Origin: Microbacterium paraoxydans
GTDB lineage: Bacteria; Actinomycetota; Actinomycetes; Actinomycetales; Microbacteriaceae
Direction of reading: 5' to 3'
DNA: 64,000 bases
NCBI RefSeq assembly: GCF_020524545.1
Contig: NZ_JAIVLG010000001.1
Coordinates: 744,001-808,000, forward strand
In this document: positions 43,847 to 52,987 of the stretch, in pieces
Layout of the letters: each line of letters begins with the position of its first letter
Numbering within the stretch: the first letter of the stretch is position 1
Notes under the pieces: generated by a model
Told to the model about the DNA's origin: nothing
The model's input: only the letters and a program-made list of their open reading frames with translations
Database searches by the model: none
Position numbers and translations under genes: made by a program

Positions 43847-43852
43847 TACCGT
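43847..43852 (+). promoter_or_regulatory. -10 element of the FMN reductase gene
   Basis: TACCGT six bases before ATG 43859, directly behind the terminator stem. Confidence 0.55.
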
Positions 43853-43858
43853 CGAGGC

Positions 43859-44428
43859 ATGACAGCTCCGTTCCGTGTCGTCGCCGTGTCGGGATCCCTG
43901 CACGAGCCCAGCAAGACGACCGCCCTCGTCCGCGCGATCACGGCCGCCGTCGCCGAGCGTGCCGAGGTCGAGGCGCAGCTCATCGAGCTGACACGGATCG
44001 GCCCTGGGCTGGCGGGCGCGCTGCATCGAGACCAGTTGCCGCCCGAGGTCGAAGCGCAGCTGCAGGCGATCGAGTCCGCTGATCTGCTCATCGTGGGAAG
44101 CCCCGTGTACCGGGCGTCGTTCACCGGGCTCTTCAAGCACCTGTTCGATTTCGTCGGCCAGTACGACCTGGTGGGCAAGCCCGTGCTGCTCGCGGCGACC
44201 GGCGGCGGAGAGAAGCACGCCCTGATCATCGAGCACCAGCTGCGGCCGCTGTTCGCGTTCTTCCAGGCGCTCACCCTTCCCCTCGGGGTCTATGCGAGCA
44301 ACACCGACTTCGACGGCTACGAGATCGCCTCCGACGTGCTGCGCGCACGCATCGCCCTGGCCGCGGATCGTGCCCTGCCACTGGTCGGCTACGCGGCCTC
44401 GCGTCCGGTCGACCTGCTGGTCGGCTGA
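43859..44428 (+). CDS. NADPH-dependent FMN reductase (MsuE-like)
   Basis: 189-residue flavodoxin-fold reductase. VVAVSGSLHEPSKTTALVRA is the FMN phosphate loop, LLIVGSPVYRASFTGLFKHLFD the flavin-contact segment and LLAATGGGEKHALIIEHQLR the second loop, all typical of the SsuE/MsuE group that feeds reduced FMN to two-component monooxygenases. No monooxygenase gene is adjacent, so the partner lies elsewhere. The frame is open upstream into the terminator; ATG 43859 with TACCGT is the natural start. Confidence 0.9.
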   Translation: MTAPFRVVAVSGSLHEPSKTTALVRAITAAVAERAEVEAQLIELTRIGPGLAGALHRDQLPPEVEAQLQAIESADLLIVGSPVYRASFTGLFKHLFDFVGQYDLVGKPVLLAATGGGEKHALIIEHQLRPLFAFFQALTLPLGVYASNTDFDGYEIASDVLRARIALAADRALPLVGYAASRPVDLLVG

Positions 44429-44449
44429 TCCCACCACCGTCTCGCGGCG

Positions 44450-44455
44450 TAGCGT
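44450..44455 (+). promoter_or_regulatory. -10 element of the DUF255 gene
   Basis: TAGCGT six bases before ATG 44462; prefers it to GTG 44456. Confidence 0.55.
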
Positions 44456-44461
44456 GTGGGC

Positions 44462-46264
44462 ATGACCAACCGGCTCGCCGACGCTCTCAGCCCGTACCTC
44501 CGCGCGCACGCCGACAACCCCGTCGACTGGCATCCGTGGGCCGCGGAGGCGTTCGAGGAGGCCAGACGACGCGACGTGCCGCTGCTGATCTCGATCGGCT
44601 ACTCGACGTGTCACTGGTGTCACGTGATGGCACGCGAATCGTTCATGGATCCGGCGACGGCCGCTCTGATCAATGAGGGCTTCGTCGCGGTGAAGGTCGA
44701 TCGCGAGGAGCATCCGCAGGTGGACGGTGCCTACATGGCGGCTGCCTCGGCGTTCACCCAGAACCTCGGTTGGCCGCTCACGGTCTTCGCGACGCCACGC
44801 GGGCGCACGTTCTTCGCCGGCACGTATTGGCCGCAGGAGGCTCGGCCGCCGATGCCCGCGTTCCGCGACGTCCTCGCCGCGGTCGGGGAAGCCTGGACCC
44901 TGCGGCGGGAGCAGGCCGAGGCATCGGCGGATGCGGTGACCGATGCGCTCGCGCGAGCAGCGGAAGCCATCCCGTCCGAGCTCCCCGACGTGGTCGCGAT
45001 CGCGACGGCTGCCGAGACGATCGCCCAGCGGGAGGATGAGAGGTTCGGCGGGTTCGGCGGTGCCCCGAAGTTCCCCGTGGCCACCACCCTGCGCTTCCTG
45101 CAGCATCCACTCGTGCAGGACGGTGCTCCGGAGGCGGCGGCATCAGCGGTGCGCGCGCTCGCCGCGATGAGCCGATCGGAGCTGCGCGATGCCGATGGCG
45201 GGTTCTTCCGTTACGCCACCCAGCGCGACTGGACGGTGCCGCACTACGAGCGGATGCTGACCGACAACGCGCAACTGCTCGAAGTCGCCCGCGATGCGGG
45301 GGAGGAGCGGGTCGTCCGCGGCGTGGTGTCCTTCCTGACGGGCGTGCTGCAGCGTGACGGCGGCGGTTTCGGTGCCGCTCAGGACTCGGAGTCGTGGGTC
45401 GAGGGGGCTCGTAGCGAAGGCGGTTACTACCGGCGCCCGCTCTCTGCGCGCGCGGGCCTGGAGCCGCCGGCCGTGGACGGCAAGGTGATCACCGGGTGGA
45501 ACGGCCTCGCGATCGCCGCTCTCGCCCGCGCCGGGGCGACCTTCGCCGAGCAGAGCTGGATCGACGCTGCGACGTCCGCGGCGCACACGGTGCTGAGGGT
45601 CAATCGCGATGCCGATGGTGCTCTCATCCGCGCGTCACTCGACGGGCGGACCTCTGCCGCGGTCGCGACGGTCGCGGATCGTGGCCTCTTCGCCGACGGT
45701 CTGTTCGCTCTGGCTCTGGCCACCGGCGAAGCGCACTGGGCGGCGACGGCCCGCGGAGTCCTCGATGACGCGCTGGAGGGTGCAGCGGGCGAGGAGCCGC
45801 TGCTGTCGGCCCAGGGCATCGCGACCTCTCCCGACCAGACCGACGGTGACCTCCCCTCGGATGCCGCGGCGGTGGCCGGCGCCGCGCTGACGGCATGGTG
45901 GCTCGGAGCGGGGGACCGGTATCGCGCGGCAGCCGTCTCGACCGTGAGCACCCTGGCCGTGCGGGCGCTGGAGCAGCCGTTCGCCCATGGCACGCTGCTC
46001 CGGGTGGCCGCGGGCCTCGCCGTGCCGCCGCGCCAACTCGTCGTGGTCACCACAGAGCCGGATGGTGCCCTCGGCCTCGCCGGCAGAGGAGCGGACGCCG
46101 AGGTCGTCGCCGTGGTCAGTCCTGCCCAGGCGCGCGCGTTCGCGGATGCGGGGTTCACCCTGTTCGAGGGGAAGGACGAGGTGGCGGAACGCGCCTACGA
46201 CTGCCGCGCGTTCGTGTGTCGGCTGCCGGTGAGCGACCCTGCCGAGGTGTCGATCGGGCGGTGA
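44462..46264 (+). CDS. DUF255 thioredoxin-fold protein (YyaL/SPATA20-like)
   Basis: 600 residues. The N-terminal thioredoxin-like domain carries [14 protein letters not shown] with a CxxC pair, preceded by [16 protein letters not shown] and followed by [11 protein letters not shown] and GGWPLTVF-like [12 protein letters not shown]. The rest is an (alpha/alpha)6 glycoside-hydrolase-like barrel ([21 protein letters not shown] and [14 protein letters not shown] motifs). This YyaL architecture is widespread, but its reaction is not established. The C-terminal third is less conserved. Convergent with the O-mannosyltransferase gene. Confidence 0.93.
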   Translation: MTNRLADALSPYLRAHADNPVDWHPWAAEAFEEARRRDVPLLISIGYSTCHWCHVMARESFMDPATAALINEGFVAVKVDREEHPQVDGAYMAAASAFTQNLGWPLTVFATPRGRTFFAGTYWPQEARPPMPAFRDVLAAVGEAWTLRREQAEASADAVTDALARAAEAIPSELPDVVAIATAAETIAQREDERFGGFGGAPKFPVATTLRFLQHPLVQDGAPEAAASAVRALAAMSRSELRDADGGFFRYATQRDWTVPHYERMLTDNAQLLEVARDAGEERVVRGVVSFLTGVLQRDGGGFGAAQDSESWVEGARSEGGYYRRPLSARAGLEPPAVDGKVITGWNGLAIAALARAGATFAEQSWIDAATSAAHTVLRVNRDADGALIRASLDGRTSAAVATVADRGLFADGLFALALATGEAHWAATARGVLDDALEGAAGEEPLLSAQGIATSPDQTDGDLPSDAAAVAGAALTAWWLGAGDRYRAAAVSTVSTLAVRALEQPFAHGTLLRVAAGLAVPPRQLVVVTTEPDGALGLAGRGADAEVVAVVSPAQARAFADAGFTLFEGKDEVAERAYDCRAFVCRLPVSDPAEVSIGR

Positions 46265-46313
46265 CCCCGTGAGGACGGATGACCACGTCGCCGTGAGGTG
46301 AGGGCGCGGTGCG

Positions 46314-47867
46314 TCACACCCAGCCGGGAAGCCAGTTGTGCAGCAGCCAGAACTGGTACGGCACGCTCATCCCGGTCCACAGCGGCAGGAAGAACGCCGA
46401 CACCAGCACGACGAACGCGAGGAAGATCAGCACCGTGCGCTCGCCGGACTGCCGACGGTACAAGGGGTCTTCGCGTCGTCCGGCGATGATCTGCAGCGTC
46501 ATGGTGAGCGCGAGCACGAGGAAGGGCATCATCACCACCGTGTAGAACTGGAAGATCGTGCGCTCGGGGAACATCAGCCACGGCAGGTACGTGACCGCCA
46601 GGCCGACCAGCGGGACCGTCAGCGCGGGCGGGATCGGCTGCCGGGTGATCCAGCTCCGCACCAACCGGTAGAGCAGATACACCGCTGCCGCGACCCCGCC
46701 GTACCAGATGAGCGGATTCGGGACGGCGGAGATCACGCCGATGCAGTGATCGGTGCCGCAGCCGGTGGGATCGGAATCCACCCAGACCGCCGTCGGCCGC
46801 AGCAGGAGAGGCCATTCCCATGCGGGGCTCGCATAGGGGTGTCCGCGGCTCAGGCCGACGTGGAAGCCGAGCATCGACTCGTGGTACTTCCACAGCGCGA
46901 GCAGCGGGTTCGGATCGCTCTGCCGGTCGTAGCCCCCCGAGGTCAGGAGCCACCCGGTCCAACTCGCCAGGTACATGGCCAGCGCGGGGAAGACGAACAG
47001 GACGAACGAGACCGGCCCCTGTCGGAACGCGGCGGCGGTCGGCCACAGCACCACACCGGCCCGGCGTCTCGCCAGCGCGTCGGTGACCACGACGTAGAGA
47101 CCGAAGCCCGCGAGGACGTAGAGGCCCGACCACTTCACGGCCGAAGCCGCACCCAGGGCGGCACCGGCGGCGATCAGCCAGGGGCGACGCCACAGCACCG
47201 GCCCCCAGAACGGGTCGGGCGCCTCCGGATCGCGTCGCTCGAGCTGCGGGATCGTGCGCTGGCGATCGACGAGGACGAACAGCACGCCGAATAGGACGAA
47301 GAACGTCAGGATGCCGTCGAGCAGCGCGATCCGACTCATGACGATGCTCAGGCCGTCGATCGCCAGCAGCGTCCCGGCGACGGATGCCACGACCACCGAT
47401 CCGCTCAGACGCCGAGCGATCAGATACACCAGGAGCACCGAGCCCGCTCCGAGCACCGCCGTGGCCAGACGCCATCCGCCGCTGTTCTCGGGTCCTCCGA
47501 TCGCCATGCCCAGCGCGATGAGCCACTTGCCGAGCGGAGGATGCACGATGAACGAGCCCGTGTCCGAGAGCGGGAGGCTCTGCCCGGTCGCGAACGCCGC
47601 GTTCGCGTCGCCACCCCAGGTGCCTTCGTAGCCGAGCGTCCACAGCGACCAGGCGTCCTTGACGTAGTAGGTCTCGTCGAAGGCGAGCTCGTGCGGGTGA
47701 GACACGCCGACCAGGCGCAGCACCGCGGCGAGCGCGGTGATCACCAGCGGAGCGAGCCATCGGATCGCGCGGCCCCAGTCCGGGTCCCGTAGCAGGCGAT
47801 CCCGCAGCCGTCCGTAGTGCGTCAGCCGCGCCTCAGGGGCGGGCAGGAGCGGTTCGGGCGCGGTCAC
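46314..47867 (-). CDS. Protein O-mannosyltransferase (PMT family)
   Basis: 517-residue membrane glycosyltransferase of the GT39 family that moves mannose from polyprenyl-phosphate-mannose onto Ser/Thr of proteins during Sec export. The catalytic acidic pair is in FDETYYVKDAWSL in the first extracellular loop. VHPPLGKWLIALGM, about 10 membrane helices and the C-terminal LLHNWLPGW are typical of actinobacterial Pmt. GTG start with TAGGCT six bases upstream. Divergent from rsmI with 62 bases between starts, a common actinobacterial arrangement. Thr/Pro-rich linkers of exported proteins, such as the phosphatase at 3246, would be fitting substrates. Confidence 0.94.
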   Translation of the reverse strand: MTAPEPLLPAPEARLTHYGRLRDRLLRDPDWGRAIRWLAPLVITALAAVLRLVGVSHPHELAFDETYYVKDAWSLWTLGYEGTWGGDANAAFATGQSLPLSDTGSFIVHPPLGKWLIALGMAIGGPENSGGWRLATAVLGAGSVLLVYLIARRLSGSVVVASVAGTLLAIDGLSIVMSRIALLDGILTFFVLFGVLFVLVDRQRTIPQLERRDPEAPDPFWGPVLWRRPWLIAAGAALGAASAVKWSGLYVLAGFGLYVVVTDALARRRAGVVLWPTAAAFRQGPVSFVLFVFPALAMYLASWTGWLLTSGGYDRQSDPNPLLALWKYHESMLGFHVGLSRGHPYASPAWEWPLLLRPTAVWVDSDPTGCGTDHCIGVISAVPNPLIWYGGVAAAVYLLYRLVRSWITRQPIPPALTVPLVGLAVTYLPWLMFPERTIFQFYTVVMMPFLVLALTMTLQIIAGRREDPLYRRQSGERTVLIFLAFVVLVSAFFLPLWTGMSVPYQFWLLHNWLPGWV

Positions 47868-47873
47868 CGCTCC

Positions 47874-47879
47874 AGCCTA
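47874..47879 (-). promoter_or_regulatory. -10 element of the PMT gene
   Basis: TAGGCT (minus strand), six bases before GTG 47867. Confidence 0.55.
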
Positions 47880-47917
47880 GACAACGCCCCTTCCGCGGGA
47901 GCTGCTTCCGGCGCGCC

Positions 47918-47923
47918 TATGCT
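47918..47923 (+). promoter_or_regulatory. -10 element of rsmI
   Basis: TATGCT, six bases before GTG 47930, 39 bases from the divergent -10 of the PMT gene. Confidence 0.6.
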
Positions 47924-47929
47924 GGGCGG

Positions 47930-48757
47930 GTGATCATCCTCGCCGCCACCCCGATCGGAAACCTGGGCGACGCGTCGCGACGGCTGGTGGAGGTGCTGGA
48001 GAACGCGGAGGTCGTCGTCGCGGAGGACACCCGCACCACGCAGCGCCTGCTGAAGGCGCTGCAGATCGACAACCGCCCTCGCCTGATCGCGCTGCACGAC
48101 CACAACGAGAAGCAGAAGGCCGCCGAGCTGGCCGCGCTCGCGGAGGAGACCGACATCGTGGTGATGAGCGATGCGGGGATGCCGACTGTGAGTGATCCCG
48201 GCTATGGGCTGGTGGCCGAGGCGGTGGAACGGGGGGTCACCGTCACCGCGATCCCCGGCCCGAGCGCCGTGCTGATGGCGCTCGCGATCTCGGGGCTTCC
48301 GACCGACCGCTTCACGTTCGAGGGGTTCCTCCCGCGCAAGCCGGGGGAGCGGCGATCGGCCCTTCGCGCCTTGGCCGCCGAGCCGCGCACCATGGTCTTC
48401 TTCGAGTCTCCGGCCCGGCTCGCGAGTGCGCTCGCCGACATGGGCGCCGCTTTCGGGGACGAGCGGCGCATCGCGGTGTGCCGTGAGCTCACGAAGCTGT
48501 ACGAGGAGGTCCGCCGTGGCACCGCCGCCGAACTGGGGGCCTGGGCCGAAGGCGGCGTGAAGGGCGAGATCGTCGTGGTGGTCGAGGGAGCCGCGCGCCG
48601 GGACGGCTCCCCGGAAGATGCTCTGGCGGAGGTGCAGAGACTCGTCGCGGAAGGCGTCCGCCTCAAGGACGCGTCCTCCGAGGTCGCTGCGCTGACCGGT
48701 CTCTCCTCCCGCGATCTCTACCAGGCTGCCCTCGCCGCTCGCCCCCCGAGGGCGTGA
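47930..48757 (+). CDS. rsmI: 16S rRNA 2'-O-ribose C1402 methyltransferase
   Basis: 275-residue tetrapyrrole-methylase-fold SAM enzyme that methylates C1402 in the ribosomal P site. Signatures are IILAATPIGNLGDASRR at the N-terminus, AEDTRTTQRLLKAL, the SAM-loop SDAGMPTVSDPGYGLV and AIPGPSAVLMAL. The C-terminal RsmI HTH-like domain (DASSEVAALTGLSSRDLYQ) is present. GTG start, leaderless pattern. The molybdopterin enzyme gene starts 16 bases later with its own -10. Confidence 0.97.
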   Translation: MIILAATPIGNLGDASRRLVEVLENAEVVVAEDTRTTQRLLKALQIDNRPRLIALHDHNEKQKAAELAALAEETDIVVMSDAGMPTVSDPGYGLVAEAVERGVTVTAIPGPSAVLMALAISGLPTDRFTFEGFLPRKPGERRSALRALAAEPRTMVFFESPARLASALADMGAAFGDERRIAVCRELTKLYEEVRRGTAAELGAWAEGGVKGEIVVVVEGAARRDGSPEDALAEVQRLVAEGVRLKDASSEVAALTGLSSRDLYQAALAARPPRA

Positions 48758-48761
48758 CCGT

Positions 48762-48767
48762 TACCCT
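48762..48767 (+). promoter_or_regulatory. -10 element of the molybdopterin enzyme gene
   Basis: TACCCT six bases before ATG 48774. Confidence 0.55.
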
Positions 48768-48773
48768 CGGGTC

Positions 48774-50315
48774 ATGGCGAAGGCGACGCAGGCGACGAGG
48801 GAGGACACGTTCCGCGCCGCCGCGGCCGGTCTGAGCGCGTCGTTCCTCGCCGTCGGCCTGGCGGAACTCGTCGCCGCCGTGGTGGAGCCGAGCGCAAGCC
48901 CGTTCGCCGTGATCGGCAGCGGGCTCATCGACCTCGCTCCGAGCTGGGCGAAGGACACCGCCATCGCGCTGTTCGGCACCGGTGACAAGGCGGCCCTGAT
49001 CGTGGGCATCGCCGTGGTGCTCGTGGTCGTCGCCGCTGTCGCGGGAATCCTGGAGCGACGACGGTCCGGTGTCGGTGCCGTGATCGTGGGGGCGCTCGGT
49101 GCGCTCGCCGTCGTCGCGGCGATGGTTCGCCCCGGTGCGGGACCGTTCGCCTGGCTGCCCGGGCTGGTCGCCGGTCTCGTCGCGGTGATGGTCCTGCGCC
49201 TGCTCGTCGCTCGGCTCCGGCCGGTCGCCGGCCTCGAACCCGACGGTGAGGATCGCAGACGCTTCCTGGTGTGGGCCGCGGGCGTCGCCGCAGCGGGTGC
49301 CGTGGCGCTCATCGTCGGCAATGTCGCGCGGGGCGCGAGCCGATCGATCGAGGCGGTCCGCGACGCGCTGAGGCTGCCCTCGGCGGCACGCGCAGCAGCG
49401 GCGGTCCCTGCCGGTGCGGAGCTGGGGGTTCCCGGGCTCGCCCCCGTCGTCACTCCGAACGCGGAGTTCTACCGCATCGACACCGCGCTCATCGTGCCGC
49501 GTGTGGACCCGGCCGACTGGTCGCTGCGCATCCACGGGATGGTCGAGCGGGAGATGGAGTTCACCTGGGACGAACTGCTCGCGATGCCGATGCAGGAGTC
49601 GTTCGTCACGCTCGCGTGCGTGTCGAACGAGGTCGGCGGATCCCTGATCGGCAACGCCCGCTGGCTCGGGGTCCCGGTGCGGGATCTGCTCGCGCGCGCG
49701 GGTGTCGACGCCGACGCCGACATGGTGCTCTCGACCTCAGCCGACGGGTTCACGGCGTCCACGCCGATCGAGGCACTCACCGACGACCGCGAGGCCCTGC
49801 TCGCGATCGGCATGAACGGCGAGCCGTTGCCGATCGAGCATGGCTTCCCCGCGCGGATGGTGGTGCCGGGGCTCTACGGCTACGTGTCCGCGACGAAGTG
49901 GGTCACCCAACTGGAGGTGACGCGGTTCGATCGCGCCACCGCCTACTGGACGACCCGCGGATGGTCTGAGCGCGGACCCATCAAGCTGCAGTCGCGCATC
50001 GACGTCCCCCGTCGTGGGCAGCAGGTCACCGCGGGAGCGGTGGTCATCGCGGGGATGGCCTGGCAGCAGCACGTCGGCATCGCGGGAGTGGAGGTGCGCA
50101 TCGATGACGGGCCGTGGCGGTCGGCCGAGCTCGCGACCGCGATCTCCACCGACACGTGGGTGCAGTGGAGCCTCGACTGGGTGGCGGACAGCGGCACGCA
50201 CACCATCGAATGCCGGGCGCTCAACGCCGAAGGCGAGACGCAGACAGCGGATCCCGCGGCACCCGCCCCCGACGGTGCGCAGGGCTGGCATCGCATCGAC
50301 GTGTCCGTGGCCTGA
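48774..50315 (+). CDS. Membrane-anchored sulfite-oxidase-family molybdopterin oxidoreductase
   Basis: 513 residues. Four N-terminal membrane helices (about 15-37, 62-88, 98-116 and 122-145), a further hydrophobic segment with a basic lead (EDRRRFLVWAAGVAAAG), then an extracytoplasmic Moco domain. Cys282 in TLACVSNEVGG is the expected molybdenum ligand; WSLRIHGMVE, GFPARMVVPGLYG and WTTRGWSERGPIKLQSR are family landmarks. The C-terminal immunoglobulin-like dimerisation domain (GVEVRIDDGPWRSAEL) is complete. Such multi-helix N-termini occur in actinobacterial YedY-like enzymes; electron donor and substrate (methionine sulfoxide, sulfite or other) are unknown. No heme partner gene is adjacent. 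Confidence 0.92.
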   Translation: MAKATQATREDTFRAAAAGLSASFLAVGLAELVAAVVEPSASPFAVIGSGLIDLAPSWAKDTAIALFGTGDKAALIVGIAVVLVVVAAVAGILERRRSGVGAVIVGALGALAVVAAMVRPGAGPFAWLPGLVAGLVAVMVLRLLVARLRPVAGLEPDGEDRRRFLVWAAGVAAAGAVALIVGNVARGASRSIEAVRDALRLPSAARAAAAVPAGAELGVPGLAPVVTPNAEFYRIDTALIVPRVDPADWSLRIHGMVEREMEFTWDELLAMPMQESFVTLACVSNEVGGSLIGNARWLGVPVRDLLARAGVDADADMVLSTSADGFTASTPIEALTDDREALLAIGMNGEPLPIEHGFPARMVVPGLYGYVSATKWVTQLEVTRFDRATAYWTTRGWSERGPIKLQSRIDVPRRGQQVTAGAVVIAGMAWQQHVGIAGVEVRIDDGPWRSAELATAISTDTWVQWSLDWVADSGTHTIECRALNAEGETQTADPAAPAPDGAQGWHRIDVSVA

Positions 50316-50367
50316 GAGGCGGACGCAACCACCGCGCGCACGGCGTAACCACGCGCCGCATCCCACC

Positions 50368-50373
50368 TAGAAT
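50368..50373 (+). promoter_or_regulatory. -10 element of metG
   Basis: TAGAAT, six bases before ATG 50380, the best -10 match of the leaderless set. Confidence 0.6.
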
Positions 50374-50379
50374 TGCTCC

Positions 50380-51957
50380 ATGCCCGCAGGCGAATCGTTC
50401 TACATCACCACGCCCATCTACTACCCGTCCGATGTGCCCCACATCGGACACGGGTACACGACGGTGGCCGTCGACACGCTCGCACGGTGGCACCGCCAGG
50501 CGGGCGACGACACCTGGATGCTCACCGGCACCGACGAGCACGGCCAGAAGATGCTGCGGGCCGCGGCGGCGAACAACGTCACACCGCAGGAGTGGGTCGA
50601 CAAGCTCGTCAGCGAGAGCTGGTTCCCGCTGCTCAAGACGCTCGACGTCGCCAACGACGACTTCATCCGCACCACGCAGGAACGTCACGAGAAGAACGTG
50701 CAGACGTTCTTCCAGCGCCTGTACGACCGCGGCTACATCTACGCGGGGGAGTACGAGGCGCTCTACTGTGTGGGCTGCGAGGAGTTCAAGCCCGAGTCGG
50801 AGATCGTCGACGGCACCGGTCCCTTCGAGGGGCTGAAGGTGTGCGCCATCCACTCGAAGCCGCTGGAGCTGCTGCAGGAGAAGAACTACTTCTTCAAGCT
50901 CAGCGAATTCCAGGACCGGCTGCTCGAGCTCTACAAGACACGACCTGACTTCGTGCGCCCCGACTCGGCACGCAACGAGGTCGTGTCGTTCGTGAGCCAG
51001 GGTCTCAAGGACCTGTCGATCTCGCGTTCGACCTTCGACTGGGGCATCCCGCTCCCGTGGGACGAGTCGCACGTCATCTACGTGTGGGTCGATGCGCTGC
51101 TGAACTACGCCACGGCCGTCGGCTACGGCTCCGATGAGGAGACCTTCGAGCGTCGCTGGCCCGCGTACCACGTGGTCGGCAAGGACATCCTGCGCTTCCA
51201 CGCCGTCATCTGGCCGGCTCTGCTGATGGCGGCCGGTCTCGAGGTTCCCCAGGGCGTCTTCGCGCACGGGTGGCTGCTGGTCGGTGGCGAGAAGATGTCG
51301 AAGTCGAAGCTCACCGGCATCGCTCCGACCGAGATCACCGACGTCTTCGGGTCCGACGCGTACCGCTTCTACTTCCTCTCCGCGATCGCCTTCGGACAGG
51401 ACGGCTCCTTCTCGTGGGAAGACCTGTCCGCCCGGTACCAGGCTGAGCTCGCCAACGGCTTCGGCAACCTCGCCTCGCGCACGACGGCGATGATCGAGAA
51501 GTACTTCGAGGGCATCGTGCCGCCCGCGGCCGACTACACGGAGAAGGACCTCGCGATCCAGAAGATCGTGGCGGAGGCGGCGGCGAACGCGGATGCGGCG
51601 GTCGCGCAGTTCCGCATCGACGAGGCGATCGCCGCGATCTGGACGATCGTCGACGCGCTCAACGGCTACATCACCGAGAACGAGCCGTGGGCGCTGGCCC
51701 GTGACGAAGAGCAGCGCGAGCGACTCGGCACCGTGCTGTACACCTGCGCCGAGGGGCTGCGTGCCCTCGCGGTGCTGCTGTCACCGGTGATGCCGCAGTC
51801 GACCGAGAAGCTGTGGATCGCGCTCGGCGCTGCGGAGACGCTGGGGCGCCTGCAGGATCAGCCGATCCGCGAAGCAGGAGCCTGGGGCGTGCTGCGCCCG
51901 GGTACGAGCGTCAACGGTCTGGCTCCCCTGTTCCCGCGGGTGGAGTCGACGGCCTGA
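50380..51957 (+). CDS. metG: Methionyl-tRNA synthetase
   Basis: 525-residue class I aminoacyl-tRNA synthetase. HIGH at residues 21-24, the CP insertion with a single reduced zinc-knuckle remnant (CVGCEEF and CAIHSK), KMSKS at 305-309 and the anticodon-binding helical domain (NGFGNLASR). No C-terminal tRNA-binding OB domain, as in the short actinobacterial form. Charges initiator and elongator tRNA-Met. Followed 14 bases later by tatD. Confidence 0.97.
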   Translation: MPAGESFYITTPIYYPSDVPHIGHGYTTVAVDTLARWHRQAGDDTWMLTGTDEHGQKMLRAAAANNVTPQEWVDKLVSESWFPLLKTLDVANDDFIRTTQERHEKNVQTFFQRLYDRGYIYAGEYEALYCVGCEEFKPESEIVDGTGPFEGLKVCAIHSKPLELLQEKNYFFKLSEFQDRLLELYKTRPDFVRPDSARNEVVSFVSQGLKDLSISRSTFDWGIPLPWDESHVIYVWVDALLNYATAVGYGSDEETFERRWPAYHVVGKDILRFHAVIWPALLMAAGLEVPQGVFAHGWLLVGGEKMSKSKLTGIAPTEITDVFGSDAYRFYFLSAIAFGQDGSFSWEDLSARYQAELANGFGNLASRTTAMIEKYFEGIVPPAADYTEKDLAIQKIVAEAAANADAAVAQFRIDEAIAAIWTIVDALNGYITENEPWALARDEEQRERLGTVLYTCAEGLRALAVLLSPVMPQSTEKLWIALGAAETLGRLQDQPIREAGAWGVLRPGTSVNGLAPLFPRVESTA

Positions 51958-51971
51958 GCGGGGCACACGAG

Positions 51972-52847
51972 ATGGCGGACACCTATGTGCGCGAGCGCTC
52001 GGCGGACGGGCGCAAGGATCTGAAGTACCCGGCCGCGCCCGAACCGTTGACGATTCCGGTGTACGACAACCATGCGCACCTGGAGATCGTCGACGGCGAC
52101 GAGCCGCTGTCGCTGACGGAGCAGCTCGACCGGGCGGCGGCGGTGGGGATCGCCGGCGTCGTGCAGGCCTCCGGTGACATCGAGTCGTCGCGGTGGGCGG
52201 TCGAGGCCGCAGCATCCGACCCGCGCGTGCTCGCCGCCGTCGCGATCCACCCCAACGACGCGCCGACCTATGCCGAGGACGGTCGTCTCGAGGAGGCGAT
52301 CGCGGTCATCGACGAACTCGCCGCCCACCCGCGCACCCGCGCGATCGGCGAGACGGGGCTCGACTTCTTCCGCACGGAGCCGGAGCGACGCGCTCCCCAG
52401 TTCGAGTCCTTCGAGGCGCACATCGACCTCGCGAAGAAGCATGGCATCGCGATGCAGATCCACGACCGCGATGCACACGACGCGGTGCTGGAGACGCTCG
52501 CCCGTGTCGGTGCCCCGGAGCGGACGGTCTTCCACTGCTTCTCGGGGGATGATGCGATGGCGCGCGTCTGCGCGGATGCCGGCTACCACCTGTCGTTCGC
52601 GGGCAACGTGACGTTCAAGAACGCCCAGAACCTGCGCGATGCGCTGAAGGTCACGCCGCTCGATCGCCTCCTGGTCGAGACGGACGCGCCGTTCCTCACG
52701 CCGGTGCCGCTGCGGGGCCGCCCGAACGCGCCGTACCTCGTTCCGATCACGGTGCGCTTCATGGCGGCCGAGCTCGGCGTCGGGGTGGACGAGCTGTGCG
52801 CCCAGCTCGCCGAGAACACCTTGAGGGTCTACGGCTCGTTCGTCTGA
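51972..52847 (+). CDS. TatD family metal-dependent hydrolase
   Basis: 291-residue TIM-barrel DNase/hydrolase. Metal site readable as DNHAHLE (the HxH is H-A-H), GETGLDFFR (Glu), HDRDAH, FHCFSGD and ETDAPFLTPVP (Asp). Located between metG and rsmA as in most actinobacteria, where it is part of a translation/repair cluster. ATG 51972 (MADTYVRERS) is chosen; the open frame extends into metG, but those residues are not TatD-like. Confidence 0.93.
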   Translation: MADTYVRERSADGRKDLKYPAAPEPLTIPVYDNHAHLEIVDGDEPLSLTEQLDRAAAVGIAGVVQASGDIESSRWAVEAAASDPRVLAAVAIHPNDAPTYAEDGRLEEAIAVIDELAAHPRTRAIGETGLDFFRTEPERRAPQFESFEAHIDLAKKHGIAMQIHDRDAHDAVLETLARVGAPERTVFHCFSGDDAMARVCADAGYHLSFAGNVTFKNAQNLRDALKVTPLDRLLVETDAPFLTPVPLRGRPNAPYLVPITVRFMAAELGVGVDELCAQLAENTLRVYGSFV

Positions 52848-52881
52848 CCCTGAGGCTCGCTCGCCGGTCCCGCGGTACACC

Positions 52882-52950
52882 TGTCGGGAGTCTGCACGTA
52901 TGTCGGAGCGACAGGGCGAGTCTTCCCGACAAGCGTCCATCCTCCCGACA
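52882..52950. repeat. Nested 69-bp dyad of TGTCGGGAG units
   Basis: TGTCGGGAG (52882), TGTCGGAG (52901), TTCCCGACA (52923) and CTCCCGACA (52942). Members of each pair are exactly 19 bases apart and both pairs are symmetric about position 52916. The outer arms pair over 9 bases, the inner over 6, and the intervening 10-mers pair partly. It lies between convergent tatD and an MFS gene, so a bidirectional terminator is possible, but the regular 19-base phasing is unusual for one. Confidence 0.75.
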
Positions 52951-52987
52951 AATGCGCAGGGGTACCCGGTCGGCGATTGCGGAAGGA

